Origin: Gemmatimonadota bacterium
GTDB taxonomy: Bacteria; Latescibacterota; UBA2968; UBA8231
Assembly: GCA_018673255.1 (NCBI GenBank)
Contig: JABHDC010000253.1
Span: 273,251 to 337,250 of the forward strand
Direction: 5' to 3'
Length of the DNA: 64,000 nt
Part shown: piece after piece, positions 43,407 to 52,287 of the stretch
Numbering within the stretch: position 1 is the stretch's first letter
Layout of the letters: each line of letters opens with the position of its first letter
The notes under the pieces: generated by a model
Told to the model about the DNA's origin: nothing
Database searches by the model: none
What the model saw: only the letters and a program-made list of their open reading frames with translations
Made by a program: the position numbers and the translations under genes

Positions 43407-44822
43407 CTACGCTGCTTTCGGGGTCGTCACTGGGGCACTGTTGCGGCGTGATGGCAACAGCTGCCTGGTGAGCTTGCGGCTGAGGGATCGGAAGAAGCCG
43501 CGGTGCTGCCAGAACATCGAGGCGAGTTCGTGGAATCGACCGTTGCGAGCATAGGTCTCCAGATACATCTGCAACTGCAATCGACGCATCGTCGCATAGG
43601 GCAGTCCATCGAGTTCGACGGAGGGCGAGAGATACTTGTCGTAGTCATCCCAGTTGGTCGACAGCAAACGGTAACCTCTCTGGCCTGCCTGGGCCCAGGC
43701 GTAGACCTCGGTACCCGGGTAGGCGGTGATGATGGCAACCGACAGGCGATGTGGATTGATCCGTGCTGCCAGTCGCATGGAACTACGGATCGTCTTCTTC
43801 GTTTCTCCCGGCAAGCCGATGACGAAGTTCGACCACACTTTGATGCCTGCCGCTTTGAGATTCTGCACACACTCCAGCACCTGCCGGGTGTCGGTGCCTT
43901 TCTGAGACTGCTTCAGGACCTCGTCATCGCCTGACTCCACACCCAGTTCCACGTAGCCGAAGCCGGCCTTCCGCATGCGCAGGGCCCGCTCAGGCGTGAC
44001 GCGGTCGACGCGGGTCTGGGCCTTGAAAAAGATGTCCTTGCCACGATTGAACCGCTCCATCCGATCGAGCAGATCATTCGTACGATCTTCGACCAGGCCG
44101 AAGGTCTCGTCCTCGAAATAGATCTCCTGTGGTGCGAAACTCGCATGCAGCCACTTGAGTTCCTCTTCCACATCATCCAGGGGACGATAGTGCATGCGTT
44201 TTCCGAGATTGCGCGAACAGAAGACGCATGAATACGGGCAACCCCGCTCACTGATGATGGGATAGACATCGAGGCGCTGGAAGATGTCCCAAGCGGGGAA
44301 GGGCAACTCGGCGACGCCCCCGTCGAGTACCGCTCTGCCCTGGCCGCGACCTGTGCCGTCGGGATTGCGTTGGTAGACGCCTGGTTCGTCTGGGATCGGC
44401 TGTCCTGCCAGGATGGCGCGCACGATCCGCGGTAGCACCGACTCACCTTCACCGGCCACGACGGCATCAAAGTGGGTGCCTTCCTCGATCGCCTGCAGAG
44501 GAATGGCGTTGGCGTGGGGGCCGCCCAGCACGACGAAAGGTGGGGCAGTTGCGAGCTTGAGATGGCGGGCCAACTCGTTGGCGCGTGAGAATTCGACGGT
44601 CAGGGCGGAGATTCCGACGACGCTCGGGTCCTGCGCCAGGATCTTTGCGGCGGTTTCCTCGATCGACTCGTGCAGGTCGAGCCGGCCGTCGACGGCGGCC
44701 ACCGACAATCCCTGGCCCCGCGCTGCCCCCAGCAGGTAAGCCGGGCCCATTGGCGCTGTGTCACTCCAGTGCCGCTCCGCCGCATCGAAGGAAGGCGGAC
44801 GGGAAAGGACGAGATCAATCAT
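43407..44822 (-). CDS. B12-binding radical SAM protein
   Basis: Predicted 471-residue enzyme. The N-terminal part is a cobalamin-binding-like Rossmann domain (LLGAARGQGLSVAAVDGRL, VGISALTVEF, FVVLGGPHANAIP), lacking the strict DxHxxG motif. The radical SAM cluster motif is SERGCPYSCVFCSRN (CxxxCxxC), followed by EIYFEDETFGL and a GVESGDDEVLKQSQKG SAM site. Members methylate or rearrange unreactive carbons, often in hopanoid, lipid or antibiotic pathways. The ATG at 44822 overlaps the ankyrin gene's end by 8 bases. Confidence 0.88.
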   Translation of the reverse strand: MIDLVLSRPPSFDAAERHWSDTAPMGPAYLLGAARGQGLSVAAVDGRLDLHESIEETAAKILAQDPSVVGISALTVEFSRANELARHLKLATAPPFVVLGGPHANAIPLQAIEEGTHFDAVVAGEGESVLPRIVRAILAGQPIPDEPGVYQRNPDGTGRGQGRAVLDGGVAELPFPAWDIFQRLDVYPIISERGCPYSCVFCSRNLGKRMHYRPLDDVEEELKWLHASFAPQEIYFEDETFGLVEDRTNDLLDRMERFNRGKDIFFKAQTRVDRVTPERALRMRKAGFGYVELGVESGDDEVLKQSQKGTDTRQVLECVQNLKAAGIKVWSNFVIGLPGETKKTIRSSMRLAARINPHRLSVAIITAYPGTEVYAWAQAGQRGYRLLSTNWDDYDKYLSPSVELDGLPYATMRRLQLQMYLETYARNGRFHELASMFWQHRGFFRSLSRKLTRQLLPSRRNSAPVTTPKAA

Positions 44823-45867
44823 GCGACTCGGATCCTGCAATGCCGGATACGGTCCCGCCGTGGGACTGGAGACAGAGAGCCATCTCCTTGCGGCCACGAT
44901 CATTGGCGTAGTCGAGGGGAGTCCAGCCATTGCCCGCTGTGGCATTGATGTCGGCGCCGTGTTCGAGCAGCAGGGCCGCCTGCTCGGGCCATCCGGACCA
45001 TTCGCCGCAATGGTGGATCGGCTGCATCTCTTCTTCCTGTGGATTGATGGCATTCACGTCGGCCCCAGCCGCAACCAGTGCCCTCACAATCCCAACCGGA
45101 CGCTGAGGGTCTTCGGTTCGTCGGTGGCGAATGGCCCAGTGCAGGCTGGTCATTCCATCCGGATCCAGGCGCGTCGCCCACGTGGGGTCGGCCTCGAGCA
45201 TACGTTCAACTTCCTCCAGCATGCCGAAGGTGCAGGCTACGTAAAAGTCGAGCGTGGCCCCCCGTTCAAGGAGCAGGTCGACGACCGCTTCGCCCTCCGG
45301 GAAGTTTCCGAAAACGCAACCGGCGCGATACATCGCAGTTCGCCCCGTCCTGTCATGTGAGTTGAGCAGAGAAGGATCCTCATCCAGCAGGCGCCGCACG
45401 TGATCGACCAATCCGGCGCGTGCCGCAATTGTGATCGAGCATTGCGCGCCGGCGTCGACGAACATCCCGGCAATCTGGGTCTGCTGGGGACGATGCCACA
45501 CACAACCCGAGGAAACACCCTCGATCGGTTTGTAGCCCGGTGCACTGGGCCAGGGCTCGGACACGGCGAGTTCGGGTGCCTGTTTGAGGAGCGCCCGAAT
45601 CGTGTCGGCATCACCTGGATACAGGGCGGCACGGAATGGCTCGATCAGATCAACGACACGCTCGAATCGGTCCCAGTCTTCGTAGCCGTGTTCCGTGGCG
45701 ATCGCAAGTTGAGCGTCTGTCAGTGCCGGCGTGTCATTCCTCGCAGGTTCCTGGTTGATACGGCTGAGGGCATTAGTGTCGCCGGCAGTTGCTGCCTGCA
45801 GCAGGTCTTCGGCCTGCTGCTGATACTGTGTGAAATCGGGACGTAGTGGCAAGGGGGTGGTCATCAC
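44815..45867 (-). CDS. Ankyrin-repeat protein
   Basis: Predicted 350-residue cytosolic protein made of ankyrin repeats: examples are SITIAARAGLVDHVRRLLDEDPSLL, DPDGMTSLHWAIRHRR, VRALVAAGADVNAINPQEEE and ALLLEHGADINATAGNGWTPLDYANDRG. The N-terminal 100 residues (QYQQQAEDLLQAATAGD) are helical and resemble those of stand-alone bacterial ankyrin proteins. It likely mediates protein contact. Start ATG at 45867 (second ATG at 45864) overlaps the DUF3859 gene stop. It sits in an operon with DUF3859 and radical SAM genes. Confidence 0.88.
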   Translation of the reverse strand: MMTTPLPLRPDFTQYQQQAEDLLQAATAGDTNALSRINQEPARNDTPALTDAQLAIATEHGYEDWDRFERVVDLIEPFRAALYPGDADTIRALLKQAPELAVSEPWPSAPGYKPIEGVSSGCVWHRPQQTQIAGMFVDAGAQCSITIAARAGLVDHVRRLLDEDPSLLNSHDRTGRTAMYRAGCVFGNFPEGEAVVDLLLERGATLDFYVACTFGMLEEVERMLEADPTWATRLDPDGMTSLHWAIRHRRTEDPQRPVGIVRALVAAGADVNAINPQEEEMQPIHHCGEWSGWPEQAALLLEHGADINATAGNGWTPLDYANDRGRKEMALCLQSHGGTVSGIAGSESHD

Positions 45868-46262
45868 TCGTCATCCTCCGCAATCATTTCGAATGTCCGG
45901 TCTTCCAGGACCATTCCCTCGATTGCTGTCAGCAGCCTCCATGTGCCGATCTTGTCGGCCAGGGGCTCCCATATCGAGTCACCGAGAAAGAAGTCCCAGT
46001 CATTTGAACGCACATACAACTCACCGGTGAAGGGTGGAGCGACTTCGCCACTGTCGTCTCTGAAGGGTGGATGCTCGATGGTGTAACTGAGTTTCTTTCC
46101 CTTCGCGTTCTTGATATTCAGGATGTAGCCAAACTCAATGCCCAGACGGGTGGGTATCGTGTCGCAGAACTTCTCGATGGCGGGCAGATCCCGGGAGTCA
46201 CCATCCCAGCCTCTGTAGATGCCATGGCTGACCGTCTTGTAGATGATTTTCTTCTTCGCCAT
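45864..46262 (-). CDS. DUF3859-like hypothetical protein
   Basis: Predicted 132-residue cytosolic protein with an immunoglobulin-like beta pattern. IYKTVSHGIYRGWDGDSRDLPAIEKFCDTIPTRLGIEFGYILNIKNAKGKK followed by YTIEHPPFRD resembles DUF3859 proteins; no catalytic motif is visible. Its stop overlaps the ankyrin start by 4 bases (ATGA). First gene of the likely operon 46262-42737 with ankyrin, radical SAM and methyltransferase genes. Function unknown. Confidence 0.75.
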   Translation of the reverse strand: MAKKKIIYKTVSHGIYRGWDGDSRDLPAIEKFCDTIPTRLGIEFGYILNIKNAKGKKLSYTIEHPPFRDDSGEVAPPFTGELYVRSNDWDFFLGDSIWEPLADKIGTWRLLTAIEGMVLEDRTFEMIAEDDE

Positions 46263-46538
46263 CTCAGTCAGTCAGCAATCGATTTCACCACGGTTTCGGT
46301 CATACTGACACGTCCGGCATGGATGCTTCTCTGTGCGTGGGTGAGGGGAGCGGATCGAATCACCTTACGTCGGTGTCTGGACCTCAGCAAGTCAGAACTA
46401 CGCTCGCCCTGATTCGCGAAGGCCCCAAGGCCCGATTTCAGTGAGGTGGTGCTGTCGATCCACGGGGCGCCAACGTGACCATGGGCAGCGGGAATTTCGT
46501 GCTTGCCACGGGTCACGTTTGGCCCGTATTGTGCCGGC

Positions 46539-47891
46539 ATGAACCGTTGCCCAACCTGTTGGCTGTCAGCGGTATTGCTGTGCGGGCTCGTCGCCTGCGG
46601 TCCCTCCGTGGAAGATCAGGTGGCTGAACTGGCCTCCGGGCGGGCCGACGACAACACACGGCAGGTGTTGCTGCTGGCCAAGGACCGTGCCGTGGCCCCG
46701 CTGCTGCGGGCGCTGGAGGCCCAGCCCGGTGTCGCTGGGCGCCTCGACATCGTCACCGTTCTGTCCTCTCTCATGCTCCGCACCGAAAGTGCGCCCATCG
46801 AGGCCGCCCTGGCTCGTCTGCTGCGTCAGGACCCGGATGCCACCGTTCGAGCCCTGGTGGCTCGACAATTCGGATTGCAGCGGCGTGAGGGTTCGGTGCC
46901 CGTGCTGGCCGAGGCACTCGACGATGTGGAAGGTGATGTGCGTCATGCGGCGCTGATCTCTCTGGGACAGCTGGAAAGCCGTTGGCCGGAGGATCGAAGT
47001 GCGATTGAAGCCCGAATTCGTGATCTGGCAGATGATACCCACGAGGCGACGCGCATTGAGGCGCTGATTCTGCGATCGGCCCAGGTTCACAAGCAACTAC
47101 AGGGCGCCAGGCAGGCTGCCCTCACGGGCGACGTGGCGCGAGCCGAGGTGTTACTGCTGGCCACGCTCGCCGAATCGCCGGGTGACAAACGGGCCGCCTA
47201 CGATCTCGGCATGCACTACATCAACAACGATGAGATCGGCAAGGGACAGGATGTGCTGCGCACCCACGGCATGTTGCTGGATGCGCCCGTCCTATCAAAG
47301 GCGCCGCGCATCGATGGACATGTCGAGCCGGCGGAGTGGGCCCATGCTGCGTATACCGATTCATTCTGGCAACTGAGCAGTACGCATGAAGCAGCGCTGC
47401 CCACGGATCTGCACACCGAACTCTGGATCGGCTGGCACCGCGACGGAATCTGGGTGGCCATAGTCTGTTGGGATGAAGATCCCGACAGCCTGGTGATCCT
47501 GGCCGACACCGACGATGACAATACCGGTGGCGTCTGGCAGGAGGACCGGGTCGGTTTCTTCTGGGATGCAGATCGTGATCCGGGCGTGTACGTGCAGCAC
47601 GCCATCAATCCGGCGGGGGTTCACACAGATGCCCTCTATCAGCAGGGCAACTCGAAGGGGGATCCGGCGTGGGATGTGGACGCCGAATGGGCTGCTTCCA
47701 TCGATGCGGATCGCTGGAGTGTTGAGTTGTACATGCGTTTCGATGACCAGAACCCGCGGCCGCAGCCCGGTGACATGTGGGCGACCAACTTCTTCCGATC
47801 CTATCGTGGGTCAGAATTCGTCCAATGGACACGCACCAGCCAACACACCATGCGGCCCGATCAACTGGGGATGCTTGTGTTTCAGCCGTAG
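46539..47891 (+). CDS. Lipoprotein with HEAT repeats and CBM9/DOMON-like domain
   Basis: Predicted 450-residue outer-surface or periplasmic lipoprotein. The signal peptide ends in the lipobox LVACG near residue 20. Residues 50-190 are HEAT-like helical repeats (AVAPLLRALEAQPG, SVPVLAEALDDVEGDVRHAALISLGQL). Residues 245-450 form a carbohydrate-binding module 9-like beta-sandwich (RIDGHVEPAEWAHAAYTDSFWQL, TELWIGWHRDGIWVAIVCWDED, WDVDAEWAASIDADRWSVELYMRFDD). A scaffold that holds sugar or a partner protein is likely. The ATG at 46539 is set by the signal peptide. Confidence 0.8.
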   Translation: MNRCPTCWLSAVLLCGLVACGPSVEDQVAELASGRADDNTRQVLLLAKDRAVAPLLRALEAQPGVAGRLDIVTVLSSLMLRTESAPIEAALARLLRQDPDATVRALVARQFGLQRREGSVPVLAEALDDVEGDVRHAALISLGQLESRWPEDRSAIEARIRDLADDTHEATRIEALILRSAQVHKQLQGARQAALTGDVARAEVLLLATLAESPGDKRAAYDLGMHYINNDEIGKGQDVLRTHGMLLDAPVLSKAPRIDGHVEPAEWAHAAYTDSFWQLSSTHEAALPTDLHTELWIGWHRDGIWVAIVCWDEDPDSLVILADTDDDNTGGVWQEDRVGFFWDADRDPGVYVQHAINPAGVHTDALYQQGNSKGDPAWDVDAEWAASIDADRWSVELYMRFDDQNPRPQPGDMWATNFFRSYRGSEFVQWTRTSQHTMRPDQLGMLVFQP

Positions 47892-47979
47892 TGATCACGG
47901 CAGGCGCGCGCGCCCGGAGCTTGTGAACTGGCCGGGCGTGGCGTCATGGTGAGCGACGGACCGGATGTGCCGGCCAGGC

Positions 47980-48126
47980 TCAGGAAGCCAACGGTTTGTA
48001 GACCGTGCACTCCACCTCCAACAGCAGACCGGCAACCAGCGCCGATCCATGGGTGATGCGCGTGGGCTTCGGTGTCCAGTGGAAGATCTCGGCGTAAGCT
48101 GCCGAGAAGGCCTCAAAGTCTGCCAT
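47980..48126 (-). pseudogene. RidA-family 3' fragment
   Basis: The 48 codons from MADFEAFSAAYAEIFHWTPKPTRITHG to LLLEVECTVYKP match the C-terminal half of RidA/YjgF imine deaminases (DMADF...Y..., P-R-T, then VE-x-E). The N-terminal half, including the first strands, is missing; upstream sequence does not continue the family. Most likely a truncated remnant. Confidence 0.6.
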
Positions 48127-48243
48127 GTCGCCGTCTTGAGGTGTCTGGTGCCTGTATTTGCTGCGGTTCCGAAAGGGCGGTAGCGTTGCACCGATTCCTG
48201 ACCCACCCCACAACTAGAACCGATGCGAACGACGGAGCAAGAG

Positions 48244-49224
48244 ATGGTGAAGTGGAAGAGTTCGAGGATCTCCTGTATGTGGCTGGTTGCCATGGTGGCC
48301 GCTGCTACGTGTTCGCCGGCCACGGCCTTCGACTTTGCCCTGATTGGGGATGCGCCCTACAGCCTGGAGGACTCGCTGAGATTCGGTCGTCTGCAGGAGC
48401 GGATCAACGCCGAAGATCTCGAGTTTGTGTTGCACGTAGGGGACATCAAGGGTGGATCGAGTTCGTGTGCGGATGAGGCACTGCAGCGACGGCATGACTG
48501 GTACGATCGTTTCTCAGCGCCCTTCATCCTGGTGCCCGGTGACAATGACTGGACGGACTGCCATCGCGAAGGGGCCGGTGCGTGGGCACCGTTGGATCGT
48601 CTGGCCGCACTGCGGCGGATCTTCTTCACACCGCCGGGGCGGCTGCAGGGAGGTGGCCAGTTGAAGGTCATGTCGCAGGCGCAGAATCCGGCCTATGCGA
48701 GTTATCCCGAGCACCTGCGCTGGACGAAGGAGGGGGTGTGGTTTGTCAATCTGCACATCGTGGGCAGTCACAATGGGCGTCGTGGTTTTGCCGCCCGAAC
48801 GGCAGCTGATGATGACGAGGTCGAAGCCCGTACGGCGGCGGCCCTGGTGTGGATGCGGCAGACATTTGTGGAGGCCAGTGCACAGGATGCACCAGGTATC
48901 ATGGTGACCATCCATGCGAATCCGCAATTCGATGCCCAGGGTGACAGCCTGCTCACAGCGGCCTTCGGGCAATTCATCGAGGTGCTGCGGGACGAGGTGA
49001 TTCGTTTCGGCAAACCGGTGGTGCTCGCCCACGGTGATTCACACTACTTCCGTATCGACAAGCCACTGACAAATGTGGGAGGCCGGCGTCTCGACTATTT
49101 CACCCGCGTCGAGTCCTTTGGTTCACCGCACATGCACTGGATTCGCGTTCAGGTCGATCCGCGAGATCCACTCGTCTTTCGATTCCGCCAGGAGATCATT
49201 CCGGAAAATGCCATCAGGCGGTAA
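48244..49224 (+). CDS. Exported metallophosphoesterase
   Basis: Predicted 326-residue secreted calcineurin-like phosphoesterase. A signal peptide (SCMWLVAMVAAATCSPATAF) is followed by FALIGDAPYS (Asp ligand, no His), VLHVGDIKGG, PGDNDWTDC (Asn-Asp in place of Asn-His), VTIHANP and LAHGDSHYF. The replaced His residues suggest altered metal binding, but this pattern occurs in a subgroup of secreted phosphoesterases. The ATG at 48244 (MVKWKSSR) is chosen by the signal peptide. A long hairpin terminator follows immediately. Confidence 0.82.
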   Translation: MVKWKSSRISCMWLVAMVAAATCSPATAFDFALIGDAPYSLEDSLRFGRLQERINAEDLEFVLHVGDIKGGSSSCADEALQRRHDWYDRFSAPFILVPGDNDWTDCHREGAGAWAPLDRLAALRRIFFTPPGRLQGGGQLKVMSQAQNPAYASYPEHLRWTKEGVWFVNLHIVGSHNGRRGFAARTAADDDEVEARTAAALVWMRQTFVEASAQDAPGIMVTIHANPQFDAQGDSLLTAAFGQFIEVLRDEVIRFGKPVVLAHGDSHYFRIDKPLTNVGGRRLDYFTRVESFGSPHMHWIRVQVDPRDPLVFRFRQEIIPENAIRR

Positions 49225-49225
49225 T

Positions 49226-49276
49226 GAGTTTGGGGGCCGGACCGATGGCCTATTGCCATCGTCCGACCCCCAAACT
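49226..49276. terminator. Long terminator hairpin
   Basis: GAGTTTGGGGG (49226-49236) pairs with CCCCCAAACTC (49266-49276), and CCGATGGC/GCCATCG continue the stem with one bulge and one mismatch to a CTATT loop. The 22-bp stem lies right after the phosphoesterase stop and before the convergent DUF4097-like gene, so it may serve both strands. Confidence 0.85.
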
Positions 49277-49331
49277 CGAATCGAGAGGCGCCACCCGCCG
49301 CCCGGGAATCCCGGCACGGCGGTCAGGGATT

Positions 49332-50594
49332 TCAGCGGCGCTCGATCCGGATATTGCTGTTGGTCGTGCGGAGACGAATGAGATCGCCGCCTCCATTGAT
49401 GTCGCCCGTCGCCGTCAGTTCATCGGCATTGCGTCCCCCCTCGATCTCCAGGTCGAAGTCTGACTCGATCTCGTAAGATTTCTTGGGACGATCAAGGCGA
49501 ATTTCGGCGTCGACCGTGGCTTGCAGGTTGCCAGGGATGACCAGTGTGATATCGCCGCCACCAGTGCTCAGGTCGATGTGCGTGTCGATGTTGGGATCAG
49601 CGATGCTGAGTTCGGCCTCAATACCGCCACCACCGGTGCTGGCCTCGATGTAGCCTCTGGCATCCTCGATGTCTATGCCGCCACCACCAGTCGAGGCCTC
49701 GATGGGGCCAGCCGAGCGGATGCCGATACCACCGCCGCCGGTTTCGGCTACCACCTTTCCATCGATGTCATTGATCTTGATGCCACCGCCACCGGTCTCA
49801 GCCCTGACGGGGCCGGTCGCATCGGCAATGGTGATGCCGCCACCACCGGTCTCGACTGTCACTGAGCCGCCGCAGTCTTTGATGCCGATGCCGCCGCCGG
49901 CCGTGTCGACGATCAGGTCGCCACCCACTTCACCGACGCTGATGCCGCCACCTGACGTGCGAACTTCCAGGTCGCCGGTCACGTCACCCACATCGATGCC
50001 GCCGCCACCGGTGACAGCGCTACCATTGCCGCCCTGGATCTTCCTGATCCGAATGCCACCGCCCCCAGTACGCACGTCAACGGATCCATCCTGAATCCGG
50101 CCGACCTTGATACCGCCACCACCTGTGCGGGCCGTGACATCTCCCTGCAGATCCTCGACCGAGATGCCGCCACCGCCGGTCTCCACGTCTACACTGTATT
50201 TCCGGGGGACGTAGATCCGGGTTGAAATCACCAGAGATTCGTCAGAATTCAGGCCACGGGCCTCGGCGGTGATGGATACACCCTCACCGTTTTGCGAGAT
50301 ATCGACGGGGTACTGTGCAAAGAGTTTGCGGGCAGCGGCCTCGTTGTTGGCATCGGTCGATTTCTCAATGACCACCCGCACCTGGTCAGAGTTCCAGGAC
50401 TCCACCTCGATGTCCCCCTGGTCTGTCTCGAGCGTCAGCATTCCACCAGGTTTCACGTCGACGACGTGATCGATCTTTTCGCTCCACCCGGACAAGCCCT
50501 TGTCCACGTCGCCCTGGATGACGGCGAAGAGCGGTGAGGCGAACAACAGAGCCGGTGCCAGCACCGAGCTCAGGATTCTTCCTGTGTGGGTCAT
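49332..50594 (-). CDS. Exported DUF4097-like protein with tandem TGGGGI repeats
   Basis: Predicted 420-residue secreted or surface protein. A signal peptide (ILSSVLAPALLFASPLFAV) is followed by a beta-rich N-domain. Residues 137-353 hold twelve repeats of 16-20 residues, each with TGGGGI followed by IxV, an acidic turn and xVxAE. This is the DUF4097/adhesin-like beta-helix pattern, one coil per repeat. An acidic tail ends with NADELTATGDINGGGDLIRLRTTNSN. Likely a surface-exposed structural or sensing protein. The ATG at 50594 is set by the signal peptide. Confidence 0.85.
   Translation of the reverse strand: MTHTGRILSSVLAPALLFASPLFAVIQGDVDKGLSGWSEKIDHVVDVKPGGMLTLETDQGDIEVESWNSDQVRVVIEKSTDANNEAAARKLFAQYPVDISQNGEGVSITAEARGLNSDESLVISTRIYVPRKYSVDVETGGGGISVEDLQGDVTARTGGGGIKVGRIQDGSVDVRTGGGGIRIRKIQGGNGSAVTGGGGIDVGDVTGDLEVRTSGGGISVGEVGGDLIVDTAGGGIGIKDCGGSVTVETGGGGITIADATGPVRAETGGGGIKINDIDGKVVAETGGGGIGIRSAGPIEASTGGGGIDIEDARGYIEASTGGGGIEAELSIADPNIDTHIDLSTGGGDITLVIPGNLQATVDAEIRLDRPKKSYEIESDFDLEIEGGRNADELTATGDINGGGDLIRLRTTNSNIRIERR
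49536..50186 (-). repeat. Coding tandem repeat (12 units of about 54 bp)
   Basis: DNA coding for residues 137-353 of the DUF4097-like protein. Units of roughly 48-60 bases each carry a conserved ACCACCACCG-type core on the plus strand (Gly-rich TGGGG on the minus). The spacing variation and codon drift show an old array, not a fresh expansion. Confidence 0.8.
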
Positions 50595-50701
50595 CTGTGG
50601 TCTCTCCCTGTATGTGTCTTCATCGGCAAGCACTGTTGCAGATGAGATGCCAGGTAGGGCCCGATGGTTTAGAGACCGAACCGGGAATGCCGCGATTTCT
50701 C

Positions 50702-52138
50702 CTACTCGGGTGCCAACTGAGAGAGGGACGAGATGCCATAACACTGAGGCGCGCCAGAGGAGGCCACATCCGGACCGTCCAGCCGGCCATCCACCAGATA
50801 CACTCGGTCCATGACCTGCTGAGCCCAGAGCAGGACTTCATCGATGGTTGGCACGGCAACTCCGGCCAGATCGGCCAGACCGCGCAGCACGACGAGGCCG
50901 TGAGGGATGTCTTCCCAGAAGAATCGACTGTTCTCATCCAGCAGGAACCCCCCATCGACGGGCCGCATCGGGGTGCGCAGACCGGCATAGGCACGATTTC
51001 CACGGATGATCGCCTGCAGCGAGCTCGCATCGGTGATATGCTCGGCATAGGCCTGCAGAATCGAGTGGCCAATGGGCAGGACAGCGCTGAGCTGGAGTCC
51101 ATCGATCCGGGCCTCGAGGGCCACGCGGATCTGCAGCAGTTCATCACTCATGCGCTGGAGGCGATCGGCGGCCGATCCCGTGATGGACTCGTAGAACAGT
51201 GGTGGCTCGGCGATCGGCACCCCTTCACGACCGGCGAACATGTCATACATGATGCCGGGGTGCAGCAGCTGATTGCCAGGGTTCAGGGTCATGTTCAGGA
51301 AGCTGCGCAGGCGCAGGACAGGCATCTGCAGCAGGTGGCCGAGAAGATCCGAAACCTGGGCGCTGTCTGCTCCCGGCATGGTGACCTGGGCATTGAATGA
51401 CTTGGCGCCCAGGACGCGCACCTCCTGGCCCGGCGTCACGATCTTGCACATCCAGGGGATGGCGGCGAGGCCGAAGACCGTCGTTGTGCGCCCGTGCTGG
51501 TCGAGAATGCGCTGCGCCTTCCAGTCGAAACCACCCGGTGCTGGAGCGGCGCCGACGTAGGCCCCGTCTTTCAGGTGCGGCAGGACGCGTCCGAGGATCT
51601 CTTCCTCCACGAACGAGGGTAAGCAGAGGATGACGATGTCCGAGCCCGGAATGGCCTGACCCGCGTCGGCCGTGACAAGCTGAGGTGTTCCGGTGACCTG
51701 ACGATCGGCGAAGGTGACCGTGATCCCTGCGTCGGTCACGCTCCGCAGTTCCTGCGCACGTTCGGGCGTGGAGACAAGGATATTGACGATCAGATCCTGC
51801 CGTGTGGCCAGGAGGCCGCCGAAGACGTGCCCCAGATTGCCGCAGCCGCAGATCGTGACCTGCATGGGGCCGGCATGCCCAATCATGTCACCCGCCGTCG
51901 AAGATGCATCCTCCAGGTCGTGGACGAACAGATCGGCCACGGCGATGGATGGGAAGGCCCGTCCTGCGGCGATGAGCATCTCCGTATCCGGAAGAATCCG
52001 ATCATCCTCCACGACGCTGCGTGCCAGATCGCGATCCAGGCCCGACCTGGTGCAGAAGGCATCGAGGGAGATGTCCGCCTTCTCCAGGACGGATTTCAGC
52101 TGGTTGCGCGCAGTGCGACTGCGTACGAATTGAGGCAA
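50702..52138 (-). CDS. Opine (octopine/nopaline) dehydrogenase-like protein with N-terminal extension
   Basis: Predicted 478-residue NAD(P)-dependent enzyme that would condense an amino acid with a 2-oxo acid. The Rossmann start is VTICGCGNLGHVFGGLLATR near residue 95, then DIVILCLPSFVEEEIL, and the octopine-dehydrogenase domain with the conserved His in LNPGNQLLHPGIMYDMF. About 90 residues precede it (RNQLKSVLEKADISLDAFCTRSGLDRDLARSVVEDDRILPDTEMLIAAGRAF), predicted helical and xenobiotic-repressor-like. The TTG at 52138 keeps that extension; an ATG at 51865 would give the plain enzyme. The two are not separable here. Confidence 0.78.
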   Translation of the reverse strand: MPQFVRSRTARNQLKSVLEKADISLDAFCTRSGLDRDLARSVVEDDRILPDTEMLIAAGRAFPSIAVADLFVHDLEDASSTAGDMIGHAGPMQVTICGCGNLGHVFGGLLATRQDLIVNILVSTPERAQELRSVTDAGITVTFADRQVTGTPQLVTADAGQAIPGSDIVILCLPSFVEEEILGRVLPHLKDGAYVGAAPAPGGFDWKAQRILDQHGRTTTVFGLAAIPWMCKIVTPGQEVRVLGAKSFNAQVTMPGADSAQVSDLLGHLLQMPVLRLRSFLNMTLNPGNQLLHPGIMYDMFAGREGVPIAEPPLFYESITGSAADRLQRMSDELLQIRVALEARIDGLQLSAVLPIGHSILQAYAEHITDASSLQAIIRGNRAYAGLRTPMRPVDGGFLLDENSRFFWEDIPHGLVVLRGLADLAGVAVPTIDEVLLWAQQVMDRVYLVDGRLDGPDVASSGAPQCYGISSLSQLAPE

Positions 52139-52287
52139 GGTCGGGTGTCCGATTGTTGAAGGTTCCGAAGACGGTGGATGAGGCAGATTCCACGCGCAGT
52201 CGCTTTTTCATAATTTCGAGGCGCAAGAAGGTAGTAAAACAGATGAGATCGGCCGAACACCCACACCAATCAGGAGACGCAGGGCGG

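Noticed and set aside
46268..46540. A 90-codon frame on the minus strand upstream of DUF3859
   Set aside because: No ribosome site, no motif and overlaps the start of the HEAT lipoprotein gene; treated as intergenic.
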